Under the pieces are notes generated by a model, which saw only the letters and a program-made list of their open reading frames with translations, ran no database searches and was not told the DNA's origin. 64,000 nucleotides of DNA from Massilia sp. TS11 (GTDB lineage: Bacteria > Pseudomonadota > Gammaproteobacteria > Burkholderiales > Burkholderiaceae_D): assembly GCF_022012445.1 (NCBI RefSeq), contig NZ_JAKLTS010000002.1:434001-498000 (forward strand), in the 5' to 3' direction. The position numbers were made by a program, and so were the translations under genes. Positions 27,519 to 37,062 of this stretch are shown one piece after another; the first letter of the stretch is position 1, and each line of letters begins with the position of its first letter.

Positions 27519-29069
27519 ATGACTTCCGCCGCACCCCGTATTATCCAGATGCACGAGAATGACAACGTCGCGATCGTGGCAAATGACGGTGGTCTGACCA
27601 GTGGCACGGTGTTGCCGAGCGGCCTGGTCCTGAAAGACGGCGTTCCCCAGGGGCACAAGGTGGCCCTCAGCGATTTCCGGGAAAACGACCCGATCCGCCG
27701 TTACAACGTGACCATCGGCTATGCGGCCCAGGCGATTCCGGCCGGCAGCTGGATTTCCGAGGCCCTGGTGAAGCTGCCCGAGGCGCGCGCGCTCGACAAT
27801 CTGCCGATCGCCACCCGCCCGGCCCCGGCCATGGAGCCGCTCGCGGGTTTTACGTTCGAGGGCTACCGTAATCCCGACGGCAGCGTCGGCACGCGCAATC
27901 TGCTGGCCATCACCACCACCGTGCAGTGCGTGGCCGGGGTGGTCGAGCACGCGGTCAAGCGCATCCGCGCCGAGCTGCTGCCCAAGTATCCGCATGTCGA
28001 GGACGTGGTCGGCATCGAGCACACCTATGGCTGCGGCGTGGCGATCGACGCGCCGGACGGCATCATCCCGATCCGCACGCTGCGCAATATCAGCCTGAAT
28101 CCGAATTTCGGCGGGCAGGCGATGATCGTCAGCCTCGGCTGCGAGAAGCTGCAGCCGCAGCGTCTGATGCCGCGCGGGATCATCCCCATCAATGGCAATC
28201 CGGACGCCGAGGTGCCGGTCGTCTGTCTGCAGGACGCCGCCCACGTCGGTTTCGGCGCGATGATCGACGCCATCCTGGCCCAGGCCGAGGAACGCCTGCA
28301 GGTGCTGAACCAGCGCCGCCGCGAGACTGTGCCCGCCAGCGAGCTGGTGGTCGGCGTGCAGTGCGGCGGTTCGGATGCCTTCTCGGGCGTGACGGCCAAT
28401 CCGGCGGTCGGCTATGCGACCGATCTGCTGGTGCGCGCGGGCGCCACCGTGATGTTCTCCGAAGTGACCGAAGTGCGCGACGGCATCGACCAGCTGACCT
28501 CGCGCGCGGCCACGCCCGAAGTGGCCGAGGCCATGATCCGCGAGATGGCCTGGTACGACGCCTACCTCAAGCGCGGCGGGGTCGACCGCAGCGCCAACAC
28601 CACGCCCGGCAACAAGAAGGGCGGGCTGTCGAACATCGTCGAGAAAGCAATGGGCTCGATCGTGAAATCCGGCTCGGCCCCGATCACGGGCGTGCTGGCG
28701 CCGGGCGAAAAGCTCAAGCAGCGCGGCCTGATCTATGCGGCCACGCCGGCTTCGGACTTCATCTGCGGCACCCTGCAAGTGGCGGCCGGCATGAATCTGC
28801 ACGTGTTCACGACCGGGCGCGGCACGCCCTATGGCCTGGCCCCGGTGCCGGTGATCAAGGTGGCCACGCGCGACGATCTGGCGCGCCGCTGGCACGACCT
28901 GATGGACGTGAACGCCGGCCGCATCGCCAGTGGCGAAGCGACGATTGCCGACGTCGGCTGGGAGCTGTTCCGCCTGATGCTCGACGTCGCCAGCGGCAAA
29001 AAAACCTGGGCCGAGCAGCACCGCCTGCACAATGCCCTTGTGCTATTCAACCCGGCCCCAGTGACCTGA
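27519..29069 (+). CDS. garD: Galactarate dehydratase
   Basis: A 516-residue protein that follows Escherichia coli GarD closely along its length, from [10 protein letters not shown] through [29 protein letters not shown] and [12 protein letters not shown] [11 protein letters not shown], to the identical end FNPAPVT. It dehydrates galactarate (meso-galactaric acid) to 5-dehydro-4-deoxy-glucarate in the cytoplasm. The AATAAGGA-like ribosome site precedes ATG 27519. It is divergent from the GntR repressor and upstream of udh, with the repeat element between. It is the third step of the oxidative galacturonate route encoded here. Confidence 0.95.
   Translation: MTSAAPRIIQMHENDNVAIVANDGGLTSGTVLPSGLVLKDGVPQGHKVALSDFRENDPIRRYNVTIGYAAQAIPAGSWISEALVKLPEARALDNLPIATRPAPAMEPLAGFTFEGYRNPDGSVGTRNLLAITTTVQCVAGVVEHAVKRIRAELLPKYPHVEDVVGIEHTYGCGVAIDAPDGIIPIRTLRNISLNPNFGGQAMIVSLGCEKLQPQRLMPRGIIPINGNPDAEVPVVCLQDAAHVGFGAMIDAILAQAEERLQVLNQRRRETVPASELVVGVQCGGSDAFSGVTANPAVGYATDLLVRAGATVMFSEVTEVRDGIDQLTSRAATPEVAEAMIREMAWYDAYLKRGGVDRSANTTPGNKKGGLSNIVEKAMGSIVKSGSAPITGVLAPGEKLKQRGLIYAATPASDFICGTLQVAAGMNLHVFTTGRGTPYGLAPVPVIKVATRDDLARRWHDLMDVNAGRIASGEATIADVGWELFRLMLDVASGKKTWAEQHRLHNALVLFNPAPVT
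27590..27600. promoter_or_regulatory. Second TGGTCTGACCA copy inside garD
   Basis: TGGTCTGACCA is the exact reverse complement of the core at 27340 and lies 71 bases into garD, 250 bases from the first site. It is part of the codons for GGLTS. Two sites spaced this way could support looping or a road-block, but it may also be chance. Confidence 0.4.
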
Positions 29070-29133
29070 AGAAAAATCGGGGTCAGACCCCATTTTTCTT
29101 CGACGAAAAATGGGGTCTGACCCCGATTTTTCT
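29070..29133. repeat. Palindromic repeat copy 2 (GGGGTCAGACCCC family)
   Basis: The longest copy: perfect 29-base arms (29070-29098 and 29105-29133) with a 6-base loop, starting at the first base after the garD stop. A small GC hairpin (GGGGC, GGA, GCCCC; 29148-29160) follows. It lies between two same-strand genes of one pathway, so it is either a terminator or an attenuator between garD and udh. Confidence 0.92.
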
Positions 29134-29181
29134 GTGACGAAAAAAATGGGGCGGAGCCCCGCTTGATGATGTGAGATCGCT

Positions 29182-29988
29182 ATGACGAAACCGTTTAAAC
29201 GTTTGCTGCTGACCGGCGCCGCCGGCGGCCTGGGCAAGGTGCTGCGCGAGCGCCTCAAGGCCTTTACCGAGGTGCTGCGCCTGTCCGATATCGCGGATCT
29301 GGGCGCGGCCGCCGAGGGTGAGGAAATCTTTCAGCTGAACCTGGCCGACAAGGCCGCCGTGCTCAAGGCAGTCGAGGGCTGCGACGCCATCCTGCACTTC
29401 GGCGGCATCTCGACCGAATACCCGTTCGAGGACATCATGTTCGCGAACATCCAGGGCACCTATAACATATACGAGGCGGCCCACCGCCTGGGCGTCAAGC
29501 GCATCGTGTTCGCCAGCTCGAACCATGCGATCGGCTTCTACAAGCAGACCGAGGTCATCGACGCCGATGCGCGCATGCGCCCGGACTCGATGTACGGCCT
29601 GTCCAAGTGCTATGGCGAACTGCTGGGCCAGTATTATTTCGAGCGCGCCGGCATCGAGACCGTGGCCCTGCGCATCGGCTCCTCTTTCCCGGAACCCAAG
29701 AACCCGCGCATGATGCGCACCTGGTTCAGCTATGACGATCTGGTCGAGGCCCTGCGTTGCAGCCTGGTCACGCCGCGCGTCGGCTTTACCGTGCTGTATG
29801 GCATGTCGGATAATCCGGCCGTGTTCTGGGATAACCGAAAGGCGGCTCACCTCGGTTTCCGCCCGAAGGACAGCTCGGCCCAGTTCGCCCATCTGTTCCC
29901 GGATACCGGCGTCTATCCGGCCGAGGACGACGCCAATGCCACCTACCACGGCGGCGGCTTCATCTTCGACGGTCCGAAGTACAAATAA
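29182..29988 (+). CDS. udh: NAD-dependent uronate dehydrogenase
   Basis: A 268-residue short-chain/extended dehydrogenase. The nucleotide site is TGAAGGLG near residue 12, with Asp in LSDIADL for NAD. The catalytic pair is YGLSK (Tyr, Lys) and the Ser region FASSNHAIG. The segments FGGISTEYPFEDI and YGMSDNPAVFWDN match bacterial uronate dehydrogenases. It oxidises galacturonate or glucuronate to the aldaro-lactone, the entry step of the pathway. GarD, SMP-30 lactonase, KdgD and a semialdehyde dehydrogenase around it complete the route. Confidence 0.94.
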   Translation: MTKPFKRLLLTGAAGGLGKVLRERLKAFTEVLRLSDIADLGAAAEGEEIFQLNLADKAAVLKAVEGCDAILHFGGISTEYPFEDIMFANIQGTYNIYEAAHRLGVKRIVFASSNHAIGFYKQTEVIDADARMRPDSMYGLSKCYGELLGQYYFERAGIETVALRIGSSFPEPKNPRMMRTWFSYDDLVEALRCSLVTPRVGFTVLYGMSDNPAVFWDNRKAAHLGFRPKDSSAQFAHLFPDTGVYPAEDDANATYHGGGFIFDGPKYK

Positions 29989-30005
29989 GGCTTGCGTCAT
30001 CAGAC

Positions 30006-30017
30006 ATCGTATGACAT
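30006..30017. promoter_or_regulatory. Putative operator of the second GntR regulator, site 1
   Basis: ATCGTATGACAT lies just upstream of the second GntR gene. It shares the core TYGTAYGAC with GTTGTACGAC at 30828. A wider GTCAT (29996) and ATGAC (30011) pair surrounds it. Assignment is inference from two occurrences. Confidence 0.4.
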
Positions 30018-30033
30018 GATGGGCGCTCCCTGT

Positions 30034-30783
30034 ATGATTCCAGACACCATGTTCCTGACGCCGTCCCGCCGCAAGCCGCGCAACCTCGCCGATGGCCTGG
30101 TGGCGAGCTTTACCGACAGCATCGAGAAGGGCGTGCTCAAACCCGGCGACAAGCTGCCGACCGAGACCGCCATCATGGAATTGCACGGGGTCAGCCGCAC
30201 CGTGGTGCGCGAGGCCATGTCCAAGCTGCAGGCGGCCGGCTGGGTGGAAACCCGGCACGGCATCGGCACCTTCGTCATCGAGCGCGCGCCCCAGGGGCTG
30301 GCGTTCCCGCCGGATCAGATCCGCACGGTGCGCGATGTGCTCGACATTCTCGAGCTGCGCATCAGTCTGGAAACGGAAGCGGCCTGGCTGGCCGCCACGC
30401 GCCGCAGCGCGGACCAGGTGGCCGAACTGCGCAGCGTGCTCGAAGAAATGCAGTCGGCCACCACGCGCAACAGCCGCTCGGTCGAACTCGACAAACGCTT
30501 TCACTACCTGATCGCCGCTGCCACCGGCAACCCCTATTTCGTGGACATCCTGGGCCAGCTCGGCCAGGCCATCATCCCGCGTGCCCGCCTGAACACCGCC
30601 CAGCTGAGCCAGGACGATCCTGTGCGCTACCTGGAACGCGTGCAGCGCGAGCACGCCGCCATCTTCCAGGCCATCCTGGCCCAGGACGCTGACGCGGCGC
30701 GCGCCGCCATGCGCACCCACCTGTCCAACAGCCGCGAGCGGCTGCGCCAGGCCCAGGACCGGCTCGAAGCCTCCCTGCAGTAG
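30034..30783 (+). CDS. Second GntR-family (FadR subfamily) regulator
   Basis: About 249 residues from ATG 30034; ATGs at 29992, 30016, 30019 and 30049 are also in frame and no good ribosome site settles the choice. The later starts are favoured because the winged helix begins at [20 protein letters not shown]. Helix-turn-helix: [22 protein letters not shown]. The FCD domain contains [19 protein letters not shown] and a final His (MRTHLSN) typical of metal-binding FCD regulators. It is followed by kdgD and precedes the metabolic genes, so it probably controls the lower part of the pathway. Confidence 0.88.
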   Translation: MIPDTMFLTPSRRKPRNLADGLVASFTDSIEKGVLKPGDKLPTETAIMELHGVSRTVVREAMSKLQAAGWVETRHGIGTFVIERAPQGLAFPPDQIRTVRDVLDILELRISLETEAAWLAATRRSADQVAELRSVLEEMQSATTRNSRSVELDKRFHYLIAAATGNPYFVDILGQLGQAIIPRARLNTAQLSQDDPVRYLERVQREHAAIFQAILAQDADAARAAMRTHLSNSRERLRQAQDRLEASLQ

Positions 30784-30827
30784 GCGAGGGTCCCCCTCCC
30801 TCACACGACGCCCTTGCCACCTGCATA

Positions 30828-30837
30828 GTTGTACGAC
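30828..30837. promoter_or_regulatory. Putative operator of the second GntR regulator, site 2
   Basis: GTTGTACGAC, a near-palindrome of the form GTYGTACRAC, lies 35 bases upstream of kdgD and shares TYGTAYGAC with the site at 30006. Confidence 0.42.
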
Positions 30838-30871
30838 GACATACCACTTAACCTGCACCCTGGAGACTCCC

Positions 30872-31783
30872 ATGCAACCACAAGACCTGAAACAGATTCT
30901 GTCCGCCGGCCTGCTGTCCTTCCCGATCACGGACTTCGACGAGCAAGGCAACTTCAACGCCAAGTCCTATGCCGAGCGTCTCGAATGGCTGGCTCCCTAC
31001 GGCGCCAGCGCCCTGTTCGCCGCGGGCGGCACCGGTGAGTTCTTCTCGCTGACCCCGAGCGAGTACTCGGACGTGATCAAGACCGCCGTCGACACCTGCC
31101 GCGGCAAGGTGCCGATCCTGGCTGGCGCCGGCGGCCCGACCCGCTCGGCCATCGCCTTTGCCCAGGAAGCCGAGCGCCTCGGCGCGCACGGCATTCTGCT
31201 GCTGCCGCACTACCTGACCGAAGCCTCGCAGGACGGCCTGATCCGCCACGTCGAAGAAGTCTGTAACTCGGTCGATTTCGGCGTGGTCGTCTACAACCGC
31301 GCCCAGTGCCGCCTGACCGCCGACTCGCTCGAGATCCTGGCCGCGCGCTGCCCGAACCTGATCGGCTTCAAGGACGGCATCGGCGAAATCGAACTGATGG
31401 TGCAGATCTGGCGCCGCATGGGCGACCGCTTCAGCTACCTGGGCGGTCTGCCGACGGCCGAAGTATATGCCGCCGCCTACAAGGCGCTCGGCGTGCCGGT
31501 CTATTCCTCGGCCGTGTTCAACTTTGTGCCGCAACTGGCGATGGACTTCTACCACGCCGTGGCCAAGGACGACCATGCGACCGTCAACCGCCTGCTCGAC
31601 GATTTCTTCCTGCCCTACCTGAAAATCCGTAACCGCAAGGCCGGCTATGCGGTCTCGATCGTCAAGGCCGGCGCCCGCCTGGTCGGCCACAGCGGCGGCC
31701 CGGTGCGCGCTCCGCTGACCGACCTGACCGCCGAAGAAGACGCCATGCTGCTCGACCTCATCAAGAAGTCGGGCGCCAAGTAA
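30872..31783 (+). CDS. kdgD: 5-dehydro-4-deoxyglucarate dehydratase
   Basis: A 303-residue protein of the DapA/NAL aldolase superfamily. [14 protein letters not shown] is the phosphate-loop-like motif, YNRA carries the Tyr and [10 protein letters not shown] carries the Schiff-base Lys. FKDGIGD/E-type segments and the start [10 protein letters not shown] are typical of KdgD. It converts the GarD product to 2,5-dioxopentanoate (2-oxoglutarate semialdehyde) with loss of CO2 and water. It is followed 19 bases later by the dehydrogenase for that semialdehyde. Confidence 0.95.
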   Translation: MQPQDLKQILSAGLLSFPITDFDEQGNFNAKSYAERLEWLAPYGASALFAAGGTGEFFSLTPSEYSDVIKTAVDTCRGKVPILAGAGGPTRSAIAFAQEAERLGAHGILLLPHYLTEASQDGLIRHVEEVCNSVDFGVVVYNRAQCRLTADSLEILAARCPNLIGFKDGIGEIELMVQIWRRMGDRFSYLGGLPTAEVYAAAYKALGVPVYSSAVFNFVPQLAMDFYHAVAKDDHATVNRLLDDFFLPYLKIRNRKAGYAVSIVKAGARLVGHSGGPVRAPLTDLTAEEDAMLLDLIKKSGAK

Positions 31784-31802
31784 TTCAAGGACTGACACAC
31801 TC

Positions 31803-33380
31803 ATGATCACTGGACATATGTTCATCGGCCAGCGCGCCCTGCAGGGCGATGCTGGCAGCATCCGCGCCACCAACCCGGCCACCGGCGAGAAGCTGGAACC
31901 GGCCTTTGGCCTGGCCAATGAAAGCGTGGTGGCCGAGGCCTGCGCCCTGGCCGCCGCCGCCTTCGACAGCTACCGCGAAACGGCGCCCGAGGCGCGTGCG
32001 CGCTTCCTGGAAACCATCGCCGACAACATCATGGCGCTCGGCAGCGAACTGATCGAACGCGCCATGCTGGAAACCGGTCTGCCCCAGGCCCGCCTCGAAG
32101 GCGAGCGGGGCCGCACCTGCAACCAGCTGCGCATGTTCGCCCAGGTCGTGCGCGACGGCCACTACCTGTCGGCCACGCTCGACTCGGCCCTGCCGAACCG
32201 CGTACCGCCGCGGCCCGATCTGCGCCTGCGCCGCGTGGCGATCGGCCCGGTGGCCGTGTTTGGCGCGTCCAATTTCCCGCTGGCCTTCTCGGTCGCGGGC
32301 GGCGACACCGCCTCGGCCCTGGCCGCCGGCTGCCCTGTCATCGTCAAGGCCCACAGCGCCCACCCGGGCACCTCGGAACTGGTCGGGCGCGCCGTGCAGA
32401 AGGCTGTGGCCGACTGCGCCCTGCCGGAAGGAACCTTCTCGATGCTGTTCGGCGGCGGCAATCTGATCGGCCAGGCCCTGGTTGGCCATCCGGCCATCAA
32501 GGCGGTCGGCTTTACCGGCTCGCGCAATGGCGGTGTGGCCCTGATGAAGACGGCGGCCGCGCGCAAGGAACCGATCCCCGTCTACGCGGAGATGAGCTCG
32601 ATTAACCCGGTGTTCCTGCTGCCCGGCGCGATCTCGGGCGACGTCGGCGCCTTTGCCCAGGCCTATGTCGATTCGCTGACGCTCGGCGCCGGCCAGTTCT
32701 GCACCAACCCCGGTCTGGTGCTGGCGCTCGCAGGTCCGGCCCTGGACGCCTTCCTGCAGGCCGCCGGCGCCAGCCTGAACACGCGCGCTGCCGCCACCAT
32801 GCTCTCGCCCGGCATCCACAGCGCCTACAACGAAGGTGTGGCCGCCTACGCCAGCGTGCCCGGCGTGCAATGCGTGGCACGCGGCCAGAGCGGCAGCCAG
32901 GCCTGCCCGGCCCAGGCCGCGCTGTTCGTCACCGATGTCGCCACCTACCAGGCCAATCACGCGCTCGAAGCCGAAGTGTTCGGCCCGGCCGCGCTGGTGG
33001 TCAAATGCAAGGACGAGGCCGAAATGCTGGCCTTCGCCGAGCAGCTCGAAGGCCAGCTGACGGCCACCGTGCACGCCCTGCCCGAAGACTATGCCCTGGC
33101 CGCGCGCCTGGTGCCGATCCTCGAACGCAAGGCCGGCCGCATCCTGTTCAACGGCTTCCCGACCGGCGTCGAAGTCTGCCATGCGATGGTGCACGGCGGT
33201 CCGTACCCGTCGACCTCGGACGGCCGCTCGACGTCGGTCGGCGCCCAGGCCATCGAGCGCTTCCTGCGTTCGGTCTGCTATCAGAACTTCCCGGGCAGCC
33301 TGCTGCCGGCGGCCATTGCCGATGGCAATCCGCTCAAGCTGGTACGCTTGCAGGACGGTAAGCTGCAGGCCGCCGATTAA
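31803..33380 (+). CDS. 2,5-dioxovalerate (2-oxoglutarate semialdehyde) dehydrogenase
   Basis: A 525-residue aldehyde dehydrogenase. Visible motifs are [36 protein letters not shown] (cofactor binding), [11 protein letters not shown] (general-base Glu) and GQFCTNPGL (nucleophile Cys near residue 300). Its length and the [11 protein letters not shown] form fit the NADP-dependent ketoglutarate-semialdehyde group. It makes 2-oxoglutarate, feeding the TCA cycle. It sits between kdgD and the MFS transporter in a run of short gaps. Confidence 0.93.
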   Translation: MITGHMFIGQRALQGDAGSIRATNPATGEKLEPAFGLANESVVAEACALAAAAFDSYRETAPEARARFLETIADNIMALGSELIERAMLETGLPQARLEGERGRTCNQLRMFAQVVRDGHYLSATLDSALPNRVPPRPDLRLRRVAIGPVAVFGASNFPLAFSVAGGDTASALAAGCPVIVKAHSAHPGTSELVGRAVQKAVADCALPEGTFSMLFGGGNLIGQALVGHPAIKAVGFTGSRNGGVALMKTAAARKEPIPVYAEMSSINPVFLLPGAISGDVGAFAQAYVDSLTLGAGQFCTNPGLVLALAGPALDAFLQAAGASLNTRAAATMLSPGIHSAYNEGVAAYASVPGVQCVARGQSGSQACPAQAALFVTDVATYQANHALEAEVFGPAALVVKCKDEAEMLAFAEQLEGQLTATVHALPEDYALAARLVPILERKAGRILFNGFPTGVEVCHAMVHGGPYPSTSDGRSTSVGAQAIERFLRSVCYQNFPGSLLPAAIADGNPLKLVRLQDGKLQAAD

Positions 33381-33406
33381 GGCCCGCGGGCCAGGAGACA
33401 CCCGCC

Positions 33407-34798
33407 ATGACGCAAGCGACCACGATAACTAAAGACACCATGCAAGCACAAGCGATCGGCAAGTACCGCTGGACCATCTGTGGTCTGCTGTTTTTCGCCA
33501 CCACCGTCAACTACCTGGACCGACAGGTGCTCAGCCTGCTGGCACCGGCCCTGTCCAAGGAATTTGGCTGGACCAATACGGACTACGCCAATATCACGGC
33601 CGTGTTCCAGTTCGTGTATGCGCTGGCGATGCTGTTCGCCGGCCGCTTCATCGACCGCATCGGCACCAAGCGCGCCTATCTGCTGGCCATCTTCGTGTGG
33701 TCGATCGGCGCGGTGTTGCATGCGCTGGCGGTGCCGATGGGCGAGGGCTTCTCGCATCTGCTGAGCAGCCTGGGCTTCGGCCTGATTCCGGCCTCGATTG
33801 CCGGTTTCATGCTGGGCCGGGCCGTGCTGGCCGTCGGCGAGGCGGGCAACTTCCCGGTGGCGATCAAGGCCACCGCCGAGTACTTCCCGAAGCGTGAGCG
33901 GGCGCTCGCCACCGGCATCTTCAATTCCGGGGCGAACGTGGGCGCGATCCTGGCCCCGGCCACGGTGCCCCTGATCGCCGAACTGTGGGGCTGGCAGGCG
34001 GCTTTCGTGATCATCGGCGCCGTCGGTTTCGCCTGGATGGGTTTCTGGATCGTCTATTACGACAAGCCGGAACAGCAGAAGCGCCTCTCGCGCGCCGAGC
34101 TCGACTACATCCACAGCGACAGCAGCGCCCCGGCGCCGGCTGCCACGGCGCCGCGCGTGTCGTGGTGGCGTCTGCTGGCCTACCGCCAGACCTGGGCCTT
34201 TGCCATCGGTAAGTTCATGACCGACGGCGTCTGGTGGTTCTACCTGTTCTGGCTGCCGAAGTATCTGGCGGTGCAGTTCGGTATCACCGGCACGGCCATC
34301 GTGCTGCCGCTGGCGGTGCTGTACAGCATTACGATGGTCGGCTCGATCGGCGGCGGCTGGCTGCCGCTGCGCTTCATCAATGCCGGCTACACGCCTTACG
34401 ACGGGCGCATGAAGGCGATGCTGCTGATCGCCGTGTTCCCGCTGATCGTGCTGCTGGCCCAGCCCATGGGCGGGCTCGGCATGTGGGCGCCGGTGCTCTT
34501 GATCGGCGTCGGCGCGGCGGCCCACCAGGCCTGGTCGGCGAATATCTTCACGACGGTGTCTGATATGTTCCCCAAGCATACGGTGGCCTCGGTCGTCGGT
34601 CTCGGCGGCATGGCCGGTGGCATGGGCGGCGTCGCGCTGTCCAAGCTCGGCGGCTGGCTGTTCGACTATTACGACAAGCTCGGCCATATCCAGACCGGCT
34701 ACATGATCATGTTCTCGATCTGTGCGCTTGTGTATCTGGCGGCCTGGGTGGTGATGAAGGCCCTGGTGCCGCAGTACAAGGAAATTCAGGACCTGTGA
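33407..34798 (+). CDS. MFS transporter, hexuronate type (ExuT-like)
   Basis: A 463-residue protein with 12 predicted membrane helices. FFATTVNYLDRQVLSLLAP and AVGEAGNFPVAIKATAEYFPKRERALATGIFNSGANVG are characteristic of the anion:cation symporter/hexuronate branch of the MFS. It would carry galacturonate or glucuronate across the inner membrane. Its TGA overlaps the ATG of the lactonase gene. Aldarates are an alternative substrate. Confidence 0.92.
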   Translation: MTQATTITKDTMQAQAIGKYRWTICGLLFFATTVNYLDRQVLSLLAPALSKEFGWTNTDYANITAVFQFVYALAMLFAGRFIDRIGTKRAYLLAIFVWSIGAVLHALAVPMGEGFSHLLSSLGFGLIPASIAGFMLGRAVLAVGEAGNFPVAIKATAEYFPKRERALATGIFNSGANVGAILAPATVPLIAELWGWQAAFVIIGAVGFAWMGFWIVYYDKPEQQKRLSRAELDYIHSDSSAPAPAATAPRVSWWRLLAYRQTWAFAIGKFMTDGVWWFYLFWLPKYLAVQFGITGTAIVLPLAVLYSITMVGSIGGGWLPLRFINAGYTPYDGRMKAMLLIAVFPLIVLLAQPMGGLGMWAPVLLIGVGAAAHQAWSANIFTTVSDMFPKHTVASVVGLGGMAGGMGGVALSKLGGWLFDYYDKLGHIQTGYMIMFSICALVYLAAWVVMKALVPQYKEIQDL

Positions 34799-35676
34799 TG
34801 GGCAAGCTGGAAAGGATCGGCAACATCCGCGGCCAGGTGGGCGAAGGCCCCGTGTGGTCGGCCGCCGAGGCCTGCTGGTACTGGGTCGATATCCCGGCGC
34901 GCCTGATCTGGCGCCTGGATGCGGCCAGCGGCGCCACCCGCTGCTGGCAGACGGCGGAAATGCCGGCCTGCCTGGCGCCGCGTGCCGGCGGCGGTCTGAT
35001 CGCCGGCATGCAGAGCGGCCTGTTTCATCTGCAGTTGCGCGAAGACGGGCAGGTGCAGGCGGCGCGTCTGGCCTGTCCGCCCGAACTGGGGGAGGGCATG
35101 CGCTTCAATGACGGGCGCACCGACCGCCAGGGCCGTTTCTGGGCCGGCACCATGTTCATGGACATGGCCGCCGCGCGCGCCGTCGGCGGTTTGTACCGCT
35201 GGGACGGCAGCCTGTCGGCCCCGCTCGTATCCGGCCTGCTGACCCAGAACGGCCTGGCCTTCTCACCCGATGGGCGCACGCTCTACCTGTCCGACTCGCA
35301 CCCGCTGCGCCAGCTGGTGTGGGCGTTCGACCTGGATCCGGCCAGCGGGGCGCTGTCGCGCCAGCGCGTGCTGGTCGATATGAAACCGCTGCCGGGCCGT
35401 CCCGATGGCGCCGCCATGGACGTCGATGGCTGCTACTGGGTGTGCGGCAATGATGGCGGCATGATCCTGCGCTTTTCGCCCGAGGGCCGGCTGGTCGGCC
35501 AGATCGCGGTGCCGATGGCCAAGCCCTCGATGTGCGCGTTCGGCGGCGCGCGCATGGACCAGCTGCTGGTGACCTCGATCGCCGCCGGCCAGCCCGAGGA
35601 CGATCCCTGGGCCGGCGCCGTGCTGCTGATCGAGGCCGGCGTGCAGGGGATGGCCGATGTGCCCTGCGCCTTCTGA
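34798..35676 (+). CDS. SMP-30/gluconolactonase-family lactonase
   Basis: A 292-residue six-bladed propeller protein. Conserved metal-site segments are GEGPVW (Glu), RFNDGRTDRQGRFWAGTM (Asn/Asp) and LYLSDSH (Asp). In this setting the likely substrate is the galactaro- or glucaro-lactone made by Udh, giving the open acid for GarD. ATG 34798 overlaps the transporter stop. Its 3' end overlaps the epimerase gene by 20 bases, so the three are translationally coupled. Confidence 0.9.
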   Translation: MGKLERIGNIRGQVGEGPVWSAAEACWYWVDIPARLIWRLDAASGATRCWQTAEMPACLAPRAGGGLIAGMQSGLFHLQLREDGQVQAARLACPPELGEGMRFNDGRTDRQGRFWAGTMFMDMAAARAVGGLYRWDGSLSAPLVSGLLTQNGLAFSPDGRTLYLSDSHPLRQLVWAFDLDPASGALSRQRVLVDMKPLPGRPDGAAMDVDGCYWVCGNDGGMILRFSPEGRLVGQIAVPMAKPSMCAFGGARMDQLLVTSIAAGQPEDDPWAGAVLLIEAGVQGMADVPCAF

Positions 35677-36679
35677 CGGCGGCAGCGCCTTCGTGCTCGA
35701 GAACGGGCAGGGCATGCGCTTTGCCTGCATCGGCCATGGCGCCACCATCACCGAACTGCGCGTGCCGGACCGGCTTGGCCAACGCCGCAATGTGCTGCTG
35801 AGTCTGCCCGATCTGGCCGCCTACCAGCGCACGCGCCGCCGCTTCGCCGCCATGATGGGGCGCTACGCCGGCCGCATCGCAGGCGCCAGCTTCATGCTCG
35901 ACGGCGCGCGCGTGCAACTGCCCGCCAATGCCGACGGCCTGCACCTGCATGGCGACCCCGATGGTTTCGACAAGCGTGTCTGGCAGGGCCGCTATGCCGA
36001 GCGGCCCGATGCGCGCGGCGTGCTGCTGCGCCTCGTCAGCCCGGACGGCGATGGTGGCTTCCCCGGCGAGCTCGAGGTCGAGGTCGGCTACTGGCTGCTG
36101 CACGCCGAGAACACCCTGCATCTGGAGATCACGGCGCGCACCACGCGCCCGACGGTGCTGAACCTGACCAACCACGCTTTCTTCAATCTGGCTGGCGCCG
36201 GCACGCGCGGGCTCGACACCCATGTGCTGCAGATCGAAGCGGCCCAGGTGGCCGTCACCGATGCGCGCAACTGCCCGACCGGGGCGCTGGCGATGGTCGA
36301 CGGCAGCCCGCTCGATTTTCGCCGCCCGGCGCGCCTGGGCTGGCGCATCGCCGCCATCGGCGAACCCGGTTTCGACCACAGCTATGTCTTCAACAAGCCG
36401 GATGGCGTGCTGGCCCCGGTGGCCCTCGTGCACGAGCGTGTGAGCGGGCGCTGCCTGCAGATCCTGACGACCGAACCGGCCGCTCAGTTCTTCAGCGGGA
36501 ATGGCTTCGACGGCAGCGAGATCGGCAGCGAAGGGCTGGCCTACCAGCGCCACGATGGTTTCGCCTTCGAGACCCAGCACCTGCCCGATTCGCCCAACCA
36601 CGCGCATTTTCCCAGCACCGTGCTGCGCCCGGGCCAGACCTATACGAGTCTGACCGTGTGGCGCTTCTGCACGCTCTAG
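35657..36679 (+). CDS. galM: Aldose 1-epimerase family protein
   Basis: A 340-residue galactose-mutarotase-like protein. Visible are GRYAGRIAGASF, the catalytic His region LNLTNHAFFNLAG, DHSYVFNK and the Glu-bearing FETQHLPDSPNH. The enzyme interconverts alpha and beta anomers of aldoses. As the last gene of the galacturonate operon it may act on galacturonate, supplying the beta anomer used by Udh; this is inference. Its stop codon shares CTAG with the convergent siaC-like gene. Confidence 0.92.
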   Translation: MCPAPSDGGSAFVLENGQGMRFACIGHGATITELRVPDRLGQRRNVLLSLPDLAAYQRTRRRFAAMMGRYAGRIAGASFMLDGARVQLPANADGLHLHGDPDGFDKRVWQGRYAERPDARGVLLRLVSPDGDGGFPGELEVEVGYWLLHAENTLHLEITARTTRPTVLNLTNHAFFNLAGAGTRGLDTHVLQIEAAQVAVTDARNCPTGALAMVDGSPLDFRRPARLGWRIAAIGEPGFDHSYVFNKPDGVLAPVALVHERVSGRCLQILTTEPAAQFFSGNGFDGSEIGSEGLAYQRHDGFAFETQHLPDSPNHAHFPSTVLRPGQTYTSLTVWRFCTL

Positions 36680-37062
36680 ATCCCGCTGGCGGGGGCTTCG
36701 CAGAGCTGGAAGGGGAAGCTGCAGTCCTCGCGGAATTCGCCGGCCAGTTCGGCCCCGCGCGGATTGCTCGGATCGAGATACCAGTCGACGCGCACATCGT
36801 GGCCGGCCAGCCAGGCGTCTTCGAGCGCGTCGAGCACGTCCATCAGCACCTTCACGCTGCTGGTATTCAGGTATTTGAGGTAGAGCTGCAGGCGCAGCGG
36901 CCCGGGCGGGTCGCGCAGATAGGCGTCCAGCCAGTCGAGCATGGGCGCGTAGTATTCAAACGAATTCTCCGGATACGAGTCGCCGCTCAGGCGCAGCTCG
37001 CCGCGCTCCCAGTCGGCGTCGATGCGCGGAGCCGAGGCGCTGCCCGGCAGTTGTAGTTTCAT
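36676..37062 (-). CDS. siaC: SiaC-like regulatory phosphoprotein (DUF1987)
   Basis: A 128-residue protein, MKLQLPGSASAPRID to CEAPASGI. SPEN-type motif GDSYPENSFEYYAPMLDWL and KYLNTSSVKVLMDVLDAL are DUF1987/SiaC hallmarks; the Thr-Ser in LNTSS is the phosphorylated site of SiaC. In Pseudomonas, SiaC in its unphosphorylated form activates the diguanylate cyclase SiaD, and SiaA dephosphorylates SiaC. Here the start overlaps the stop of the SiaA-like phosphatase gene by ATGA. No SiaB kinase or SiaD cyclase gene is in the window. Confidence 0.9.
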   Translation of the reverse strand: MKLQLPGSASAPRIDADWERGELRLSGDSYPENSFEYYAPMLDWLDAYLRDPPGPLRLQLYLKYLNTSSVKVLMDVLDALEDAWLAGHDVRVDWYLDPSNPRGAELAGEFREDCSFPFQLCEAPASGI

